Shown here: positions 7,078 to 17,000 of the stretch, one piece after another
Layout of the letters: each line of letters begins with the position of its first letter
How positions within the stretch are numbered: position 1 is the first letter of the stretch
Source of the DNA: WTJY01 sp041568735
GTDB taxonomy: Bacteria; Chloroflexota; Anaerolineae; Promineifilales; Promineifilaceae
Direction: 5' to 3'
DNA: 18,086 nucleotides
Assembly: GCA_041568735.1 (NCBI GenBank)
Contig: JBFFZG010000068.1
Location: forward strand, 1 to 18,086
The notes under the pieces: generated by a model
What the model saw: only the letters and a program-made list of their open reading frames with translations
Told to the model about the DNA's origin: nothing
Database searches by the model: none
Position numbers and translations under genes: made by a program

Positions 7078-7236
7078 GTGAAAAGTTTAAAGTAGAAGAA
7101 GGGCATGGTGGTCGGCGAACGACCTCCCACTTTCGACTTTCCACTGTTGAAAGTGAAAAGTTTAAAGTAGAAGAAGGGCATGATAGTCGGCGAACGACCT
7201 CCCACTTTCGACTTTCCACTGTTGAAAGTGAAAAGT
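7064..7236. repeat. 75-bp unit in tandem (two full copies plus a stub) built from heptamers
   Basis: Copies start at 7071 and 7146 and differ at only about two bases (GCATGGTGGTC versus GCATGATAGTC). A third start at 7221 is cut off after 16 bases. Each unit opens with 7-base words of the form GTNNAAR (GTTGAAA, GTGAAAA, GTTTAAA, GTAGAAG; a GTTAAAA precedes at 7064) and closes with reverse-type words ACTTTCG and ACTTTCC. No coding role is apparent; the frames read through here are artefacts. Confidence 0.85.
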
Positions 7237-7246
7237 CTTACCGCCT

Positions 7247-7263
7247 GACAGTAATATGCGAAA
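7247..7263 (+). repeat. Left terminal inverted repeat of the insertion sequence
   Basis: The 17 bases GACAGTAATATGCGAAA are the exact reverse complement of 8461-8477. It lies just beyond the 3' end of the transposase gene. Confidence 0.8.
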
Positions 7264-7271
7264 AAACAAGC

Positions 7272-8363
7272 TCAAGCGGTTATTGATACAAACGCAAATG
7301 GGTCGAAATGGGTCGACCAAGGGCATGAGAATGAACCAAAAAGTCCCATCCAATGCGAAAATAGCTGTAATGTCGTTTTTTTTGAGTCCACTAACGGCCG
7401 TTTTCCTTGTTTGACCAGAGTTCGACCGATGGAAATCGCCCATAAATAAGCGATTGAAGTGGCTAAGAGCAAGTTTTCCAGGCGATCGGGATGCAATTTC
7501 GAAAAATGGAGGCAAAAACCGGCCGATTTGAGATCTTTAAACAGGCATTCAATGCCCCACCGCTGGCGCCCCAGCTGCTTGAGGGTGTGACCTTTTGGCA
7601 GACTGGTGACACCATAGCGCTTCTCCACGATCGGGTTATTCTTGCCGTTTTTGTGCGGTTGGTAAAAGGCAAACAGGGTCAGCGGACCGAAGCGATGTTC
7701 CTTGGTCCAACGGATATTCTCGACCACGGTGGTGTGTCGTTTGGTTAGAGGTAAATCACCCAGATAATGCCGCTGGCCATCAGCATCTTCGTAGTAGGTA
7801 TGAGGACTTTGACTCAAGATGAAATCGGCTTGAACTTCCTGAGTGATCATTTGCATCATTGGCACCGACCCAAACTCGGTATCGCCGTGGACAATCACCG
7901 CCTGGCCCTCTGGTAGCAGCGGTAAAATGGTGCGCAACAGAGCCATCTGGCTCTCGGCGGAAGACATGCCAAAGGGTTGCCACCGCCACCCTAACGGCAG
8001 GGCTCGTTTATGGTAAATCAGGCCAATCATCAGCAAATCCAGTTCATGGGGTCGGATGGTCGTGCGATCCAAAGTGAGATGCCAGATTGGCGCCTGGTAG
8101 AACTGGAAAGCTTGGGCCAGCAGCGGCTGATAGGTGTACGCCTGGGAGTACATGGGTGCATCGAAAAAGCGCTGCAACCAACGGAGACGACTCGCTTGCT
8201 GGCCCCCGTTTGGCAGCTGGCGAGCGAGGTGGGTTTGAGTCAGCGATCCTGCCAAAAGCTCTGCACTGATGACGGTGGCCAAGCGGCGGAGATGGCGTCG
8301 ATTGCCAGGCAAATAGCGAGATAACATGTCAAAAGTCTTGTTTTCCAGATGTTTATTTGACAT
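7272..8363 (-). CDS. IS4-family DDE transposase
   Basis: A 363-residue transposase that catalyses cut-and-paste movement of the element. The acidic triad is readable: Asp99 (HLTLDRTTI), Asp161 (VIVHGDTEFGS) and Glu272 in RWGIECLFKDLKSAG, the Y/W-x-IE-x-x-F-K-x-x-K type signature of the IS4 family. The N-terminal 70 residues form a helical, basic region (NRRHLRRLAT) that may bind the ends. The frame has no stop or shift, so it is probably active or recently inserted. No Shine-Dalgarno site precedes the ATG at 8363, which is common for transposases kept at low expression. Codon use is AT-richer than in neighbouring genes, consistent with recent arrival from another genome. Confidence 0.9.
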   Translation of the reverse strand: MSNKHLENKTFDMLSRYLPGNRRHLRRLATVISAELLAGSLTQTHLARQLPNGGQQASRLRWLQRFFDAPMYSQAYTYQPLLAQAFQFYQAPIWHLTLDRTTIRPHELDLLMIGLIYHKRALPLGWRWQPFGMSSAESQMALLRTILPLLPEGQAVIVHGDTEFGSVPMMQMITQEVQADFILSQSPHTYYEDADGQRHYLGDLPLTKRHTTVVENIRWTKEHRFGPLTLFAFYQPHKNGKNNPIVEKRYGVTSLPKGHTLKQLGRQRWGIECLFKDLKSAGFCLHFSKLHPDRLENLLLATSIAYLWAISIGRTLVKQGKRPLVDSKKTTLQLFSHWMGLFGSFSCPWSTHFDPFAFVSITA

Positions 8364-8460
8364 AACGGACCCAAATCGGTGTGTTTTTCTTTAAAACATA
8401 CTGGAAACGGGTCGCTAACGATAGTGATTGCCTTGAAATTCCTTGATTATCCCTCACCGA

Positions 8461-8477
8461 TTTCGCATATTACTGTC
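8461..8477 (-). repeat. Right terminal inverted repeat of the insertion sequence
   Basis: Exact reverse complement of 7247-7263. It lies upstream of the transposase start, with about 97 bases of promoter-proximal DNA between them. Confidence 0.8.
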
Positions 8478-8487
8478 CCCCGGTGAG

Positions 8488-8553
8488 ACTTTCGACTTTC
8501 GACTCGGAACTCGGAACTCGGAACTCGGAACTCGGAACTCGGAACTCGGAACT
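8488..8553. repeat. Heptamer tandem array ACTTTCG x2 then ACTCGGA x7
   Basis: Sixty-six bases in perfect 7-base phase: two ACTTTCG units, seven ACTCGGA units, then a final ACT. On the minus strand the array begins inside the stop codon of the molybdopterin oxidoreductase gene, so it forms that gene's immediate 3' untranslated region. Copy number in such arrays usually varies between strains. Confidence 0.9.
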
Positions 8554-10642
8554 ATTTCTCTTTTGTGATCCACACCCGATTCGTGTGAAACGTGCTCTGG
8601 CCGGCGAGGTCGGCGAGGGCGTCGGGGGTGAGCCAGTTGACATTGCGGCCGCCGCTGCGGTTGGCCCAGCGTCCTTTGGGAGAGATGACCACGCCGGGGC
8701 GCACGCGATCGGTGACGACGGCGCGCAGGGTGACGCAGCCCCGGCCGTTTTCGACGGCCACCGTCTCGCCATCGACGATACCGCGGACGGCCGCGTCCTG
8801 CGGATGGATCTCGACGAACGGGGTGCCCTCATGGTCGACCATGGCCGGGCTGTTGGCGAAGGTGGTCGTGGTAAAGTGATGGGCCGCCCCGGAAATCAGG
8901 GTGAGGGCCAGGCCGGCCGGAAAGCGGCGGGCGTCTTTTTCCGACAGACCGGCCGGATCGAACGCGGGATGGTATGTCGGCAGCGGATCGTGGCCCAGGG
9001 CGGCCATCGGCGCGCTGAAGATCTCGACCCGGCCGCTCGGCGTGGGATAGCGGCCGTCGGCGAAGGGGACCTCCGGGGCGAAGGGAACCTGCCAGCCCCC
9101 CGGCCGGCCGCGCAGAAAGTCGACCGAAACGCCGTCCAGCTCCGGGATGGCCCGGGATGACGCCCGCAGCACTTCGTCGATGACCGTTTCCGGTTCGTCG
9201 TGCAGCCAGGGCTCGCCAAAACCCATCGCCCCGGCCAGGGCGCGCATCGTATCCCAGTTGCTGCGGCAGTCGCCGGGCGGGGCCAGGGCCGGTTCGTTGA
9301 GGATCAGCCGGGTGTGGCCGTAGGCGCGGTGCAGGTCGAGCTGCTCCAGCTGGCCGGTGGCCGGCAGGACGATGTCGGCCATTTCCGCCGTGTCGGTCAT
9401 GAACAGTTCGTGGACGACGGTGAAGAGATCCGGCCGCTCCATCCCCCGCCGAATGAGGGCGGCATTGGGACTGGCCGCCAGTGGATTGGCCCCGAAGACA
9501 AAGAGAGACATGACCGGCGGATCGGTCACTTCCCCCGTCAGCGCCGCGCCGAGCCGGTTCATGTTGACTTTTCGGGTCGGCGGCTGGGGGCAGGCGCCCC
9601 ATTTGTCGACCGCCTCGGCGTCCCATGGGAAATACCCGCTGGTGCTGTAGCCGAGGCCGCCGCCGCGCACGCCGTACTGGCCGATCAGGGCCGGCAGGAC
9701 CGCCAGGGCGCGGCAGGTCTGGCCGCCGTTTTGATGGCGGTTGATGCCGTCGCCGAACTTGAGGAGCGCCGGCCGGGTCGTGGCGTAGAGGTGGGCCAGC
9801 CGGCGAATATCGGTTTCGGCCAACCCGGTTTCGGCGGCCGTCCAGGCCGGGGTGCAGGGTTCGACGTGCTGCCGGTATTCCCGCCAGCCGAGCGCGTGCG
9901 CTTCCAGCCAGGCCTCGTCGTGGAGATTCTCGGCAAAAATCAGGTGGGCCAGTCCAAGCGCCAGGGCGCCGTCGGTGGCCGGCCGGGGCTGCAGATGCCA
10001 GTCGACCCCGGCGGCCGAACGGGTCCGGCGCGGATCGATGACGACGACTTGGGTTCCCTGCCGCCGGGCGCGGACGAGATGGGGCATGAAGTGGGGGGCT
10101 GTGCTGACCGGATTGTGCCCCCAGATGAGTACGAGCCGGCTGTCGGCGACGTGGTCATACGGGACGCCGCGCCGGGCGCCCAGTGTGAAGTTGACAGCGG
10201 CCGCCGCCGCGTCGCCGCAGATCGCCCGCTCCAGCCGGCTGGCTCCCAGCCGGTTCCAGAAGCGGCCGCTGGCCACCCCCATCTGCAGCAGGCCGAGCGT
10301 GCCGCTGTAGCTGTACGGCAGGATGGCCTCCGCCCCGTACCGGGCGATGATCGCCCGCCAGCGGGCGCCGATCTCATCCAGGGCCTCTTCCCAGGTGATC
10401 GGCCGCCAGGCGGCCGGCTCTCCCTTGCCGCTCGTCCGCCGCAGCGGGTAGAGCAGCCGCTCCGGGTGATAGACATGGTCGAGATAAGGCCGCACCTTGG
10501 CGCACAGCCAGCCGCCGGTCAGCGGCTGGTCTGGATCGGCGTAAAAGGCGACCGCCCGGCCGTCGCGCACTTCGGTGATGGTTCCGCAGGTGTCGGGACA
10601 GTCGTGGGGGCACACGCCGTATACTTTTCGGGATGGGGTCAT
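8552..10642 (-). CDS. Molybdopterin oxidoreductase catalytic subunit with a 4Fe-4S site
   Basis: A 696-residue member of the DMSO-reductase superfamily. The N-terminal cluster motif is CPHDCPDTC (Cys11, Cys15, Cys19) with Cys47 in GGWLCAK. Residues about 55-450 form the molybdopterin domain; Cys142 in ERAICGDAA aligns with the Mo-ligating Cys of nitrate-reductase-like enzymes. The last 120 or so residues match the dinucleotide-binding domain. No Tat signal is seen, so it is probably cytoplasmic. No electron-transfer or membrane partner is adjacent, so the substrate (nitrate, formate, a sulfur or arsenic compound) cannot be assigned. The start at 10642 follows AGGAGG (complement of 10651-10656) by eight bases; an open extension of 40 codons upstream has no such support. 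Confidence 0.88.
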   Translation of the reverse strand: MTPSRKVYGVCPHDCPDTCGTITEVRDGRAVAFYADPDQPLTGGWLCAKVRPYLDHVYHPERLLYPLRRTSGKGEPAAWRPITWEEALDEIGARWRAIIARYGAEAILPYSYSGTLGLLQMGVASGRFWNRLGASRLERAICGDAAAAAVNFTLGARRGVPYDHVADSRLVLIWGHNPVSTAPHFMPHLVRARRQGTQVVVIDPRRTRSAAGVDWHLQPRPATDGALALGLAHLIFAENLHDEAWLEAHALGWREYRQHVEPCTPAWTAAETGLAETDIRRLAHLYATTRPALLKFGDGINRHQNGGQTCRALAVLPALIGQYGVRGGGLGYSTSGYFPWDAEAVDKWGACPQPPTRKVNMNRLGAALTGEVTDPPVMSLFVFGANPLAASPNAALIRRGMERPDLFTVVHELFMTDTAEMADIVLPATGQLEQLDLHRAYGHTRLILNEPALAPPGDCRSNWDTMRALAGAMGFGEPWLHDEPETVIDEVLRASSRAIPELDGVSVDFLRGRPGGWQVPFAPEVPFADGRYPTPSGRVEIFSAPMAALGHDPLPTYHPAFDPAGLSEKDARRFPAGLALTLISGAAHHFTTTTFANSPAMVDHEGTPFVEIHPQDAAVRGIVDGETVAVENGRGCVTLRAVVTDRVRPGVVISPKGRWANRSGGRNVNWLTPDALADLAGQSTFHTNRVWITKEK

Positions 10643-10676
10643 GTGGGGGGCCTCCTGAGTCGATGAGGACGACCTC

Positions 10677-10682
10677 ATTATA
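10677..10682 (-). promoter_or_regulatory. Candidate -10 box of the molybdopterin oxidoreductase gene
   Basis: A perfect TATAAT on the minus strand lies 34 bases before the start codon, giving a short leader that holds the AGGAGG site. No clear -35 box is visible at 16-18 bases. Confidence 0.4.
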
Positions 10683-11006
10683 CTTGTTTTTCCCGACGTC
10701 ATGAGGAAATCAATCGTCGACTCATACGGATAAGGCCGCAGTACTAAATCCAGAGACCGCATTTACCGAATTCTTACGCCCGGTAGTACTTAAGTTATCT
10801 GGTACAGTCCGACGCTTCTCGAGTAATCTTTGGGCGCGGGGCGTCTACCACGAGGATCCGGGGATATTTCTCTCCATTCCTTTCGCCGGGCTTGGGGGCA
10901 ATGTTGAAATTTTGAGCAGGCGAAACGGGTTTTTCTAGCGCGATTAGATTGACATTCCAGGGACGAAAGCTGAGAGCAGCCAATTGTATAGGGGATTTTG
11001 ACTTTT
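10683..11006. other. Divergent intergenic region without a recognised gene
   Basis: About 320 bases separate the molybdopterin gene and the large surface-protein gene. A minus-strand open frame crosses it and runs into the surface-protein gene, but it has no ribosome site and no recognisable motif. A consensus TTGACA lies at 10949-10954 without a -10 partner at 16-18 bases. TGTATA at 10985-10990 is 30 bases away from it. An AGGGGA (10990-10995) lies 11 bases before the surface-protein start. I recognise no riboswitch class here. Confidence 0.5.
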
Positions 11007-14000
11007 ATGATGTACGCCGTGCTTTCGCCACGCTCACGCTCACTCCTTACCGCCGCGGCCATGGCAGCATTCCTGCTGATTACCTTTCTGGGCATCAGCG
11101 GGATCTCCCCCCTGAGTGCGGCCAACCCCAATGGGGACCTGAGACTGGAAATAATCAGCGCCTACAATCTGGTCGTCGACTCCAATGTCGAGTCGCCGTC
11201 GACCTATGCGCCGCGAGCTTTTCACGCCGGGGTCAAGGTCTGCAACGACGGGACCAATGCGCTGACCGATGTCTACGCCAGCATCGGCAACTACATCAAC
11301 GGCACCAGCGACACGCCCGGTGTCTACCCGGCTCGCACCCATGCCGGCCTGGTCGGCACTTTTTCGCTGACCCACCAGGGAGGCTCCGCTGGGGCCCGGG
11401 ACGCCGTCCGCTACATCGGAAATATCGCCGGCGGCCAGTGCGTCACCCAGTACTGGCTGCTGAGCTACCCGCGGCTCGACGCCAATGGCAAGTCGGTGAC
11501 TCTGGGAATCAAACCGGATGACGACCTCTGGCTCGAGTACGACATCTGGGCTACCGCCAACGATGCGGGCGTCAATCTCCTGGCCGATCAGACGCGCAAG
11601 GTGACGATGCGCAATGAAATTTCGGCCATGGCCAATAAGATCTGGCCCAATACCTCCAGCAAAGTGCCCAACGAGTTCCTGGCCGTCGTCAACCAGCTTG
11701 GCTGGGGAAACCCGGACGTGGTGGCCGGATCGGAAGGAATTTACCCGGGCCAGACCACCGTCATCGAGGGGATCTGGTACGATCTGGGCAACGTTCGCCA
11801 TGGATTCGACAACGACGGCGACCTGCTGCCCGACTACAACGTCTGGATGCAGCCGGTGGGCGATCCAGCCGCCTACGACGCCGGCTGCTTCCGGCTGGTC
11901 CGCACCGATGCCCTGCTGGTGGTCAAGCTGAACAACGGCACGTTTGATACGCGTACGGTCACCGACCAGCTCTATTTCGCCAATCTGCCCGAAAACAACA
12001 CGGGGGCGGTCGGTCTCGTCTACTACACTTTCGCCGCCCTCAACGGGGTCTGTTCCGCCACCCTGACCCCTTATCAGGAAGTGGCGTCCGGCTTCGACAA
12101 TGAAAAATTCAACGGCGATTACGGGGCATCCATTGCCCCGCTGAAGAGCAAACCACCGGCCGTTTCCTTTAATAAAGCGGTCAACCGCACCGTCATTACA
12201 CCGAGCCTGCCGGCCACCCTGGCCTTCACGATGACCTTCACCAACACCGGTCCGGTCAACATCGGCGACCCGGCGCTGGGGATTCCCTTCGTCATCCAGG
12301 ACCGGGTGCCGACTGGAACCCTCTACGTCTCCGGTACGGCCGCCCTGAATAATACCCTCCCGGTCGCCTACACCATCCTCTATTCGACCAACAGCGGGGT
12401 CTCCTGGACCCGGATTCCGCCGCCGGCGGCGTCCGTGACTGACATCCAGTGGTGGCTGGACGCGCCGCTGGCCCCCGGCGCCGGGGGGTCCGCCACCTTC
12501 CAGGTCACGGTGCCGACGACATACACCCAGCCGCTCGTGCTCAACACCGGCGGGGCCAGCTACGGCAGCGCCGCACCTTTTATTCAGAGCACGACCACCA
12601 CACTCGTCCCCGGTCCGAACAGCATCGGCAGTCTCGTCTGGGCGGATAACGGGGGCACGAGCGGCCTGGCCGGCAACGGCGCCCAGGAAGGGGGTGAAAC
12701 CGGGATCGCCAATATGACCGTTTCCCTGTATTTCGACGCCAACGGCAACGGGACGCTCGAGGCGACCGACACGCTCCTGCAGACGCGCCTGACGAACGGC
12801 ACCGGCAACTACCTGTTCAGCGGGCTGCCGGACGGCCGCTACATCGTCGCGGTCAGCAGCGCCGATCCAACCCTGACAGGCAGCTACCCGGGGTGGGGCA
12901 ATACGACCCCACTGCGCCAGGCGGTCAGTCTCGATCCGAACAGCACGACAACCACGGCCGTGAACGTGCTCGACAAGAACTTCGGCTTCGCCCCGGTTCT
13001 TTCGATTCAGAAAAAGGTGATCAGCTCGACCCCGCTCTACGAGGGGTACCCGGTCACCTATACGATCGATCTGAAGAGCAACCTCCCGGGCAATGGGACG
13101 GGCACACCGCTGAACTGCCAGTACACTGTCTGGGCCAGGCAGGAGGATACCGGGCATTCCGGGACCAGCACGAAGATCTGGGGCGATATTCCCAACGCCT
13201 TTGGCAGTGCTGAACCAAACAAGCTTTATGCTTCGGCCGATTTCCTCCAGGGTTCCAACAAACTGCTGGCCGGCACCGGCTTCACGCTGGGGAACGACGG
13301 CGCGGCCATCACCAAGGTCGAACTCCTGTTCCCGGTCTATGTCAGCCAGCCGCTCGCCGATGACTTCGCCATCGGCTACCTCTGGTTTGACGACGTCCAG
13401 CTCGGCTCGACGCAGGCCTTTACCACCGGTCAAATCAACCAGTACGTCGGGGCGGCCAATGTCGGGACGATGGCCTGGGATGTCACTGCCCGCCGGGCCT
13501 GGACCTGGGCCGATTTCACGCCGAATCGGATCGACGTCGCCATGGAAGGTCAAAAGAACGCCAGTCCGGATTCCTCGGTCCTCTACCTGGATGGCTTTGG
13601 CCTGCGGGTGACGTCGAGCCGGGTCTGCGACCAGCCGGGACTGACCCTCTCCCCACTGCCGCTGACCGATACCTACGATCCGAACCGGCTGCAGTTCGTT
13701 TCCTCGGTTCCAGCTGTCAGCAGCAGCTCACCTGCCGGAACCCTGAATTGGAACGACCTCGGCCCGCTCTACGCCGGCGGGACGCGCCAGGTGACGGTCA
13801 CCTTCAAGGCGCTGGAGCCGGCCGGCAACGTGACCCAGACGATCACCAACACGGCGGCTGTCACGCAGGCCACTTTTGTCAACGGCCTGCCAGCCAACAG
13901 CGCCAGCAGCTTTGTCACGTCGACCCTGGCGCCCACCGGTTCGATCACCGGCGTGGTCTGGAGCGATTTGAACGCCAACGGCTGGCCGGTCGGCACCATC

Positions 14001-17000
14001 GGGAAAGAGACGACCGAACCGGGTATTCCGGGGGTCACCATGACGCTCACCAGCTGCTCCGTGCCGTTTTCCGGCGGCAGCTGCTCCGGGACGACCTCGA
14101 CCATGACGGCGGTGACCGATCAAAACGGCCTCTACCGCTTTGACGGCCTCTTCCAGGGGCTGTACTACCGGGTGGTGGCCACTTCGCCCGGCGGCACCCA
14201 GACCGGCGACCCGGAAGACGACAACAACAGCAGCACCGGCACGACCGGCGACTACGGCCTCTGCGGCGGGACCTCTCCCAGCGCCCCCTGCGACAACACC
14301 TGGCTCGACGCCGGCAACGGCACGAACGGCTTCCGCATGGGGGTTGAAACCTGGGGTGGGAACAGCTGGGATGTTAAGAATATCAATTTTGGCTATGCCG
14401 GCGCCCCGGCCACGATTCACGGCAACATCTGGAACGACGTCAACCGGAACGGCGTGCAGAATACGGCCGACAACCCGCTGGCCAACGTGACTGTTTACCT
14501 CTGCCTGACCAGCCCCTGCACGAGCGCCAATGCCGTGCAGACGACGAAGACCAACGCGGCCGGCAATTACAGTTTCAGAGTATCTTCAGCCGGGCTGTAC
14601 TACATCGGCGTGGCCGCCAACCTGGCCCCGCTGGGAAGCGGCTGGAGCCAGACGGTTGATCCCGGCGAAAGTGGGGTCTGTACAACGTGCGACAGCACCC
14701 ATTCCGTGACGGTAGTGCTCGGCCAGGTCTATGGTTCCTATAATTTCGCCTACGGCAAGACCGGCACCGGCCAGATCGGCGACATGATCTTTTACGACTG
14801 GAACGGCAACGGCGTGCAGGATGCTATCGACGAGGGGATCCCGGGCCGTACCGTCGAGCTTTATGAAGATTTCAACAACGACGGTGTGATCGACGCCAAT
14901 GTCGATCCCCTGATTTCGACGACCGTCACCGCCCTGAACGGCAGCTACCTGTTCAGCCAGGTGCCGGCCGGCAACTACCTGGTGCGCACGTCGACGCCGA
15001 CCGGCACGCTGCAGACCAAGGATCCCGACCAGGGCGGGACCTGCACCCTGTGCGACAACCGGGGGGTGGTGAGCGCCTTCCCGAGCACCGGGATCACGCT
15101 GACGGTCGACTTCGGCTACAAACCGTTTGGCACCGGCCAGATCGGCGACGCCGTCTGGTTCGACCAGAATGGAGATGGTGTCCAGAGCGGGGTCCTGGAA
15201 ACTGGCCTGATCTCGATCACGGTCAGCCTGCTGGCGGACCTGAACGGGGATGGGGTCTACGTGCCCATCACTTCCACCGTGACCAGCAGCACCGGCGGTT
15301 ATCTCTTCAGCAATCTGCCAGACGGCCGCTACCGCGTGGTAGTCGATACGACCGACACCGATCTGCCCAACGACCTTTATGGCAACCGGTACGTGCCGAC
15401 GACGCCCATCACCCACACCGTTGTCATGAGCGGCGGCGTGGTATCGACGCTCAACGGCACCGGCTGCACCGGCTGCGATCTCAAGTCGGATTTTGGTTTC
15501 ACCAATCTCGGTGCCCTGGGGGATACGATCTACTGGGACGCCAACAACAACGGCACCCAGGACTGGAACGAAGTCGGCATCGCCGGGGTGACCATCACCC
15601 TGACCAACAGCTCGACGATCACCATGCCGAACGGGACCGTCTGGCCCCCTGGCACCTACGTGACGACGACCGTGACATCCAGCGGCGGCAGCACGCCGAT
15701 CGGCACCTACCGCTTTACCGGGCTGCCGGCTGGCGGCTACACCGTGACGGTGAGCACTTCTGGCCCGATTGGCGGCGCGGCACAGACGGCTGACCCCGAC
15801 CGGGACGGCGAGAACTGCATCAGCACCCTCTACCCGTCGCTGCCGGCCTGTGACAACGGGGCTAACCGGACCCTGGCACTCGGTTCCAGCTTCATGGGGC
15901 TCGACTTCGGCTACCTGCCGGCGGGGACGATCGGCGATTTCGTCTGGTTCGATCAAAACGGCGACGGCCTGCAGAGTGGGACGGAGCTGGGAATATCCGG
16001 TCTGGTCGTCACGGTGACCAACGGGGCCAGCACGGTCACGACGACGACCGACCTGGACGGCCGCTACACCTTCCAGGGGCTCGGCGCGGGCACCTGGACG
16101 GTGACCGTGCAGCAGCCGGCCGGCATGACGCCATCCAGCAGCGGGAATATCAGCGATCTGCTCAACGGCAACGGCAGCGTCGGCAGCACGAGCGGCACGG
16201 TGACAATCGACGGCACGGGGGCGGTGACCGCCCTGAATGGGAGCAGCTGCACAGGCTGTCCCCTGAACCTCGATTTCGGCTTCAAATACAGCGGCCTCTA
16301 TGCCCTGAACGGGTCGGTCTGCCTCGAAGAGAGCCTGACGACGGCCAATGTTGGCGGCTGTGACGTGGGGGATACGAAGGTGATGAGCCAGACGGTTTTC
16401 CTCTACAACAGCACCGGGCAGCTCATCGGGCAGACGATGACCAGCGCCAGTGGAACTTACACCTTTACTAACCTGGTCACCGACACCTACCGGGTGGTCG
16501 TCGGCACGAGCACGGCCATGCTCAGCAATACCCAGCTGAAGACGACCGTCGGCAACAGCCCGGCCAACTCGGGCAACCCGGGAACGCCGCTGTCGGCCGT
16601 GACCCTCAACCCCGGCTCGGTCTTCCAGACGGTGCTCGTCAACGGCACGACGGCCGGCGGGGACAGCGCGGTCACGACGGTCGACTTCGCCTTCGAGTCG
16701 ACGCTGACCTATGACTACGGCGACCTCCCGCAGAGCTACAATACCCTGCTGGAAGGGAGCCCGAGCGGCCCGCGCCACGTCACGTCGCTGACGCCAAGCC
16801 TCTATCTGGGCAGCGCGCCCGACAGCGAAGTGAACGGCGCGCCGGGTGTCCTGGCCGACGGGGATGGGGCCGACGAGGACGGCGTGACACTGGCCGGCGG
16901 CTGGGATGAAGGCGCGAACGGCGGTCCCCTGTCGATTGTTGTCAACGGCAGCGGCTGGCTGGTCGGGTGGATCGACTTCAACATGGACGGCGATTTCTAC

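Larger units (their letters stand above)
7247..8477 (-). mobile_element. IS4-like insertion sequence, apparently intact
   Basis: A 1231-bp element with perfect 17-bp inverted ends (7247-7263 and 8461-8477) around a single full-length DDE transposase. Its DNA is clearly AT-richer than the flanking genes. Outside the 17 bases the ends keep partial similarity (CTTACCG left; CTCACCG on the complement right), so the true ends may lie about 10 bases further out. No target-site duplication can be identified, partly because both flanks are heptamer repeats. The exact IS group was not identified. Confidence 0.8.

Noticed and set aside
6797..7219. An open frame with repeated peptide segments across the 75-bp repeats
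   Set aside because: 75 is a multiple of three, so the duplication keeps any open frame open. It runs into the wrong frame of the class V gene.
7071..7236. Repeats as a CRISPR array
   Set aside because: The copies are directly adjacent, with no unique spacers between conserved repeats, and no cas genes are nearby.
9200..10666. A 488-codon plus-strand frame over the molybdopterin oxidoreductase gene
   Set aside because: The opposite strand carries unmistakable Fe-S and molybdopterin motifs over the same bases, so this frame is a shadow.
10949..10990. TTGACA and TGTATA as a promoter for the surface protein
   Set aside because: The spacing is 30 bases, far outside the workable range. Either element may be used alone, but the pair is not a promoter.
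10811..11006. Possible cyclic-di-GMP-type riboswitch before the surface protein
   Set aside because: Scattered GCGAAAC and GACGAAAGC strings caught my eye, but the conserved core and paired stems of that class cannot be matched.
10790..11131. A 113-codon minus-strand frame over the divergent intergenic region
   Set aside because: It overlaps the signal-peptide region of the surface protein, lacks a ribosome site and has no recognisable domain.
11040..13553. An 837-codon open frame antisense to the surface-protein gene
   Set aside because: It is explained by GC-rich codon use in the true gene. Its protein is rich in Arg, Gly, Asp and Val without motifs, and it has no ribosome site.
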